NCBI RefSeq assembly: GCF_901542335.1
Contig: NZ_LR594036.1
Span: 1,116,001-1,180,000, forward strand
Direction: 5' to 3'
DNA: 64,000 nt
Source: Streptococcus porcinus
Lineage (GTDB): Bacteria; Bacillota; Bacilli; Lactobacillales; Streptococcaceae
The notes under the pieces are model-generated. The model was not told where the DNA came from and searched no databases. It saw only the letters and a program-made list of their open reading frames with translations. Positions 60,833 through 64,000 of the stretch are shown one piece after another (the first letter of the stretch is position 1; each line of letters opens with the position of its first letter). The position numbers were made by a program, and so were the translations under genes.

Positions 60833-62180
60833 AGCGCATGGTTACAAATTCTTCAGCACCTGTGGGATGAATAGCAACTGTATTGTCGAAATCACTTTTT
60901 GTTGCCCCCATCTTGATAGCAACAGCAAATCCTTGAATCATTTCATCAACCCCATAACCAATTCCATGTAATCCAACAATTTTCTCATCTTTACCATAAG
61001 TAACCAACTTCATTTTACAATCTTGACGATGGCTTGTCACAGCGGTATACATGGAAGTAAAGCTTGATTGATACGTTTTAATGTGATCAACCCCATATTT
61101 TGCAATAGCTGCTTCTTCACTAAGACCGACTGAACCAATAGCAGGATGACTAAAAATAACTGTCGCTACATTTTCATAATCCAGCTTCTCTTTAGGTTTG
61201 CCATTAAATAGACGCTCAGACAGCCGTCTGCCTGCAGCAATAGCCACTGGAGTTAGAGCTAGTTTCCCATTAATATCTCCAACAGCATAGACGCCATCCA
61301 CAGAGGTATTTTCAAAATTATCGGTTTCAATATAACCAGCCTTAGTGTATTTAAGGTTAAGATGCTCAAGTCCAAATCCTCTGGTATTAGGTTTCCGACC
61401 AATCGCCCAAATTAATTGATCTACTTCAAGCTCTTTACCATCTTTTAGGGTAATGGTCAAAGACTGATCAGTATTTTTTGATATCGACTGAACATGAGTT
61501 TCCGTCATTAAATTGATACCTGTCTTTCCCATTTCCTCAACTAAGCTGGCAATGATATCTTTATCAAAGTTTCGCAGTGGACGATCATGCCGAACTAATA
61601 AATGTGTTGTAGACCCTAAAGCATTTAACACGCCTGCAATTTCAACAGCAATATAGCCTGCTCCAACAATGGCTGTCCGCTCTGGCACCCGATTTAGCTC
61701 AAAAAAACCGTCTGAAGTGATACCATAATCAGCTCCGGGAATATTTGGAATGACAGGACTTCCTCCAGTTGCAATTAAAATATGAGGAGCATAATAAGTT
61801 TCACCCTCTACTTCAAGGTGATGGGCATCAATAAAGCGAGCAAAACCAGTTAGATGCGTCACACCACTCTGTTGAAAACTTCTTTCATAAGACTTATGAA
61901 TTCTATCGATATAAGCTTGACGATTTTGTTTTAGAATGTCAAAATCAAATGCTTCTTCTTGAACAGTAAAACCATAATCCTTTGCATAAGTATGTATCGT
62001 TTCTGCAACTTGCGCACCATACCACATCACTTTTTTAGGGACACATCCTAAATTAACACATGTCCCACCAATCTCATTTGCTTCAATTAATAAAACACTA
62101 GCGCCATGTATAGCCGCACGATTAGCAGAGGCAATACCTCCACTACCTCCACCGATAACGATGTAATCAAATGATTTCAT
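60831..62180 (-). CDS. gor: Glutathione-disulfide reductase
   Basis: A 449-residue FAD-dependent disulfide reductase. [16 protein letters not shown] binds [21 protein letters not shown] contains the redox Cxxxx[17 protein letters not shown] binds NADPH and HPTGAEEF near the C-terminus holds the catalytic His. It keeps glutathione reduced. I start at MKSFDYIV (62180) because GAGG lies upstream; MKRSYR (62198) is an alternative. Confidence 0.95.
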   Translation of the reverse strand: MKSFDYIVIGGGSGGIASANRAAIHGASVLLIEANEIGGTCVNLGCVPKKVMWYGAQVAETIHTYAKDYGFTVQEEAFDFDILKQNRQAYIDRIHKSYERSFQQSGVTHLTGFARFIDAHHLEVEGETYYAPHILIATGGSPVIPNIPGADYGITSDGFFELNRVPERTAIVGAGYIAVEIAGVLNALGSTTHLLVRHDRPLRNFDKDIIASLVEEMGKTGINLMTETHVQSISKNTDQSLTITLKDGKELEVDQLIWAIGRKPNTRGFGLEHLNLKYTKAGYIETDNFENTSVDGVYAVGDINGKLALTPVAIAAGRRLSERLFNGKPKEKLDYENVATVIFSHPAIGSVGLSEEAAIAKYGVDHIKTYQSSFTSMYTAVTSHRQDCKMKLVTYGKDEKIVGLHGIGYGVDEMIQGFAVAIKMGATKSDFDNTVAIHPTGAEEFVTMR

Positions 62181-62249
62181 TCTATATGACCTCTTCATTT
62201 TTTCTTAAATGTAACATAATTCACTTTACCTCTCAAGAATTTGCTACAC

Positions 62250-62288
62250 AAAGACCATTTTCTCCTTGAAAATGGTCTTTTATTTTAT
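62250..62288 (+). terminator. Hairpin with T-tail on the + strand
   Basis: AAAGACCATTTTC and GAAAATGGTCTTT (62250-62262, 62268-62280) pair; on the + strand TATTTTAT follows. No + strand gene lies upstream, so it could stop antisense transcription or serve the - strand UPF0342 transcript. Confidence 0.5.
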
Positions 62289-62362
62289 AAATTGTCCCAA
62301 CATATCCTAAAAGATCTCTCACATAGCATAATAAGTAATGCTTATGAGTAATAAAAGATTGC

Positions 62363-62701
62363 CTAAATAAGGTCCTTAAGCGGTGCAAATACGATACGTT
62401 CAATATCACTAATATAGACAGATAAGGATTGCTGAGCATCAAAATAAGCTTTTAAGAAAGAATTAGACTCAATCTTTTTGCTCAGTTCTTCAATAGAAGA
62501 TTGTTCTTCGGCAGTTGGCATTTGTCCGGCCTGCATCATTCCTTGTAGTTTTTCTTGCATTGCAACAAATTGGTTAAATAGTTGATTAGCTTCTGTATCT
62601 TCTTTAATAGAGGATTTAGCAGCCTCTACATTTTTGTATTCTGGAAGATTACGTAAAGCACGCTCCAGTTTATTAGCATAATCATAAATTTCTTGTGACA
62701 T
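62363..62701 (-). CDS. YlbF/YmcA-like UPF0342 protein
   Basis: A 112-residue all-helical protein (Com_YlbF family): [23 protein letters not shown] and [21 protein letters not shown] are typical. Relatives in Bacillus form a complex controlling RNase Y, but this streptococcal branch has no proven function. Confidence 0.85.
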   Translation of the reverse strand: MSQEIYDYANKLERALRNLPEYKNVEAAKSSIKEDTEANQLFNQFVAMQEKLQGMMQAGQMPTAEEQSSIEELSKKIESNSFLKAYFDAQQSLSVYISDIERIVFAPLKDLI

Positions 62702-62762
62702 CTATTAATCTCCTTTAACCTTAAATTACTACTATCATACCATAAATAATCAACTATTTCTG

Positions 62763-63929
62763 TTAATAATTTTTGCAATACGCGAGATAGTCAGCAAAGG
62801 CAGATTTGAGTTCACCAATATGATCAGCAGGAAATTTCCCCAGAATCTCTTGTGCAATCACAGTTGCAACAACATTTTCCATGACGACTCCAGCAGCCGG
62901 TAAGGCCGTAGGATCAGATCGTTCCACACTGGCTTTAAAAGGTTGATGGGTATCAATGTCAACCGACATCAATGGCTTATAGAGAGTAGGAATAGGCTTC
63001 ATAACGGCCTTGATAATCAATGGTTGGCCATTCGTGACACCACCTTCAAATCCCCCTAAATGGTTTGTCAGTCTCCGGTAGCCCTTTTCTTGCGACCAAA
63101 CAATTTCATCCATGACCTCTGAACCTCTATGATTTGCCATGTCAAAGCCCATACCAAACTCAACCCCTTTAAAGGCATTTATTGAAAGAATAGCTTGAGC
63201 CAGCTTGCCGTCTAATTTTCGATCCCAATGCACATAAGATCCCAATCCTACTGGGACTCCAGTCACTACCGTTTCTATTATTCCTCCAATTGTATTGCCT
63301 TCTTGTTTAATTTTATCAATCAACTCTTTAATTAAAGCTTCCTGATTAGGATTAGCAATCGAAAGTTCTGACAGTCTAGCCTTATCTGTGAGCTCTTGGA
63401 TCGATATCCCGTCTGGAATAACTATCTCTTGCCCACCAAAATTGAGAACATGATTCATTGTCGTAATCCCCAATTCTTTTAAAAGTTGCTTTGAAAGAGC
63501 ACCCACTGCTACACGAATAGCAGTCTCACGGGCAGACGACCGTTCCAATGAATTTCGTAAGTCATTGAACTTATATTTAATACCACCCACCAAATCAGCA
63601 TGGCCCGGTCGTGGTCTCTTTACTTGTCGTTTTTTTTGTGTGGACTCATCTACTGGTTGGATAGACATAATGTCCAGCCATTTTTGATGATCTTTATTGG
63701 GAATAATCATGGTGATAGGAGCTCCCGTTGTTTTTCCATGACGCACTCCAGAAGTAATAGAGACTTTATCTGATTCAATGCGCATCCTAGCTCCACGACC
63801 ATACCCACCTTGCCTTCTCTTAAGCTCATCATTAATCTCATCAACGTTAATAGTTAGACCTGCTGGAAACCCCTCAACAATTGTTGTTAAACTATTACCA
63901 TGCGATTCACCTGCTGTTAAATACCTCAT
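62763..63929 (-). CDS. aroC: Chorismate synthase
   Basis: A 388-residue flavoenzyme, the last step of the shikimate pathway. [33 protein letters not shown], the GGIKY...RSSARETA segment and [18 protein letters not shown] carry the conserved FMN and substrate residues. AGAGG precedes the ATG. Other aro genes would be expected upstream, past the window end. Confidence 0.97.
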   Translation of the reverse strand: MRYLTAGESHGNSLTTIVEGFPAGLTINVDEINDELKRRQGGYGRGARMRIESDKVSITSGVRHGKTTGAPITMIIPNKDHQKWLDIMSIQPVDESTQKKRQVKRPRPGHADLVGGIKYKFNDLRNSLERSSARETAIRVAVGALSKQLLKELGITTMNHVLNFGGQEIVIPDGISIQELTDKARLSELSIANPNQEALIKELIDKIKQEGNTIGGIIETVVTGVPVGLGSYVHWDRKLDGKLAQAILSINAFKGVEFGMGFDMANHRGSEVMDEIVWSQEKGYRRLTNHLGGFEGGVTNGQPLIIKAVMKPIPTLYKPLMSVDIDTHQPFKASVERSDPTALPAAGVVMENVVATVIAQEILGKFPADHIGELKSAFADYLAYCKNY

Positions 63930-64000
63930 TTTTACCTCTTGTCATCTTACTAACGTAAACACTATAAAGAAAAACATTATCCTAATTACTATTAGAATAA

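Noticed and set aside
60511..60834. 107-residue + strand ORF in the Ser/Thr-rich gene
   Set aside because: Out-of-frame reading of the Ser/Thr-rich gene; starts internally without a ribosome-binding site and reads past the terminator.

Overview
The window is a stretch of chromosome from an AT-rich, low-GC Gram-positive of the genus Streptococcus. The gene content and order (rplJ-rplL, clpL, engB-clpX-folA-thyA, the split mevalonate cluster, an LPXTG-anchored 5'-nucleotidase, fruR-fruK-fruA, rimM-trmD, khpA-rpsP, pyrR-uraA, lspA-rluD, rplU-prp-rpmA, aroC) fit the pyogenic group. I lean towards Streptococcus agalactiae from remembered gene order, but no search was possible and S. pyogenes or S. 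dysgalactiae relatives are not excluded.

Layout. 1-4387 is one end of an integrative conjugative element (ICE) that enters the chromosome exactly at the stop codon of rplL. It carries repA, a C5-cytosine methyltransferase, an Spx-like protein without the redox CXXC, an XRE regulator and a CPBP protease. 4388-5519 is the rplJL operon with its leader. 5550-7897 is clpL under two CtsR operators. 8047-12353 holds a membrane protein, then engB, clpX, a small membrane protein, folA and thyA. 12553-18849 is the mevalonate pathway: mvaS-mvaA on the + strand and mvaK1-mvaD-mvaK2-fni on the - strand, converging on a shared terminator. 19005-22724 is a heterodimeric ABC exporter operon preceded by what looks like a ribosome-controlled attenuator with a 20-residue leader peptide; its second half-transporter is frameshifted. 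22920-26933 contains the surface nucleotidase, a small deformylase and gdhA. 27251-33830 holds an ABC-F protein, cca, DegV, small hypotheticals and two related GH73 glucosaminidases. 33919-37559 is the fructose PTS operon. 37656-39664 pairs a ketopantoate reductase with a PfoR-type membrane protein. 39810-42042 is fnr-trmD-rimM. 42494-44030 is a complete IS1182-family element inserted in a terminator hairpin, next to a duplicated-domain surface protein. 45752-50258 holds khpA-rpsP, a broken VTT-family membrane protein and a MacAB-like export system. 50535-64000 holds a transposase remnant, uraA-pyrR with a PyrR attenuator, rluD-lspA, a LysR regulator, rpmA-prp-rplU, a CapA-like protein, thiI with a cysteine desulfurase, a Ser/Thr-rich protein, glutathione reductase, a UPF0342 protein and aroC.

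How the parts work together. Most of the window is housekeeping: translation (rplJ, rplL, rpsP, rplU, rpmA, rimM, trmD, cca, thiI, rluD), proteolysis (clpX, clpL), folate and dTMP synthesis (folA, thyA), isoprenoid precursors and shikimate. Accessory features are the ICE end, the IS element and its degenerate relative, the attenuated exporter, and two sortase substrates. Several genes are broken only at a homopolymer tract (near 4158, 19999, 47023 and 60415). That is either true polymorphism or phase variation, or sequencing error, and it should be resolved before these genes are called pseudogenes.
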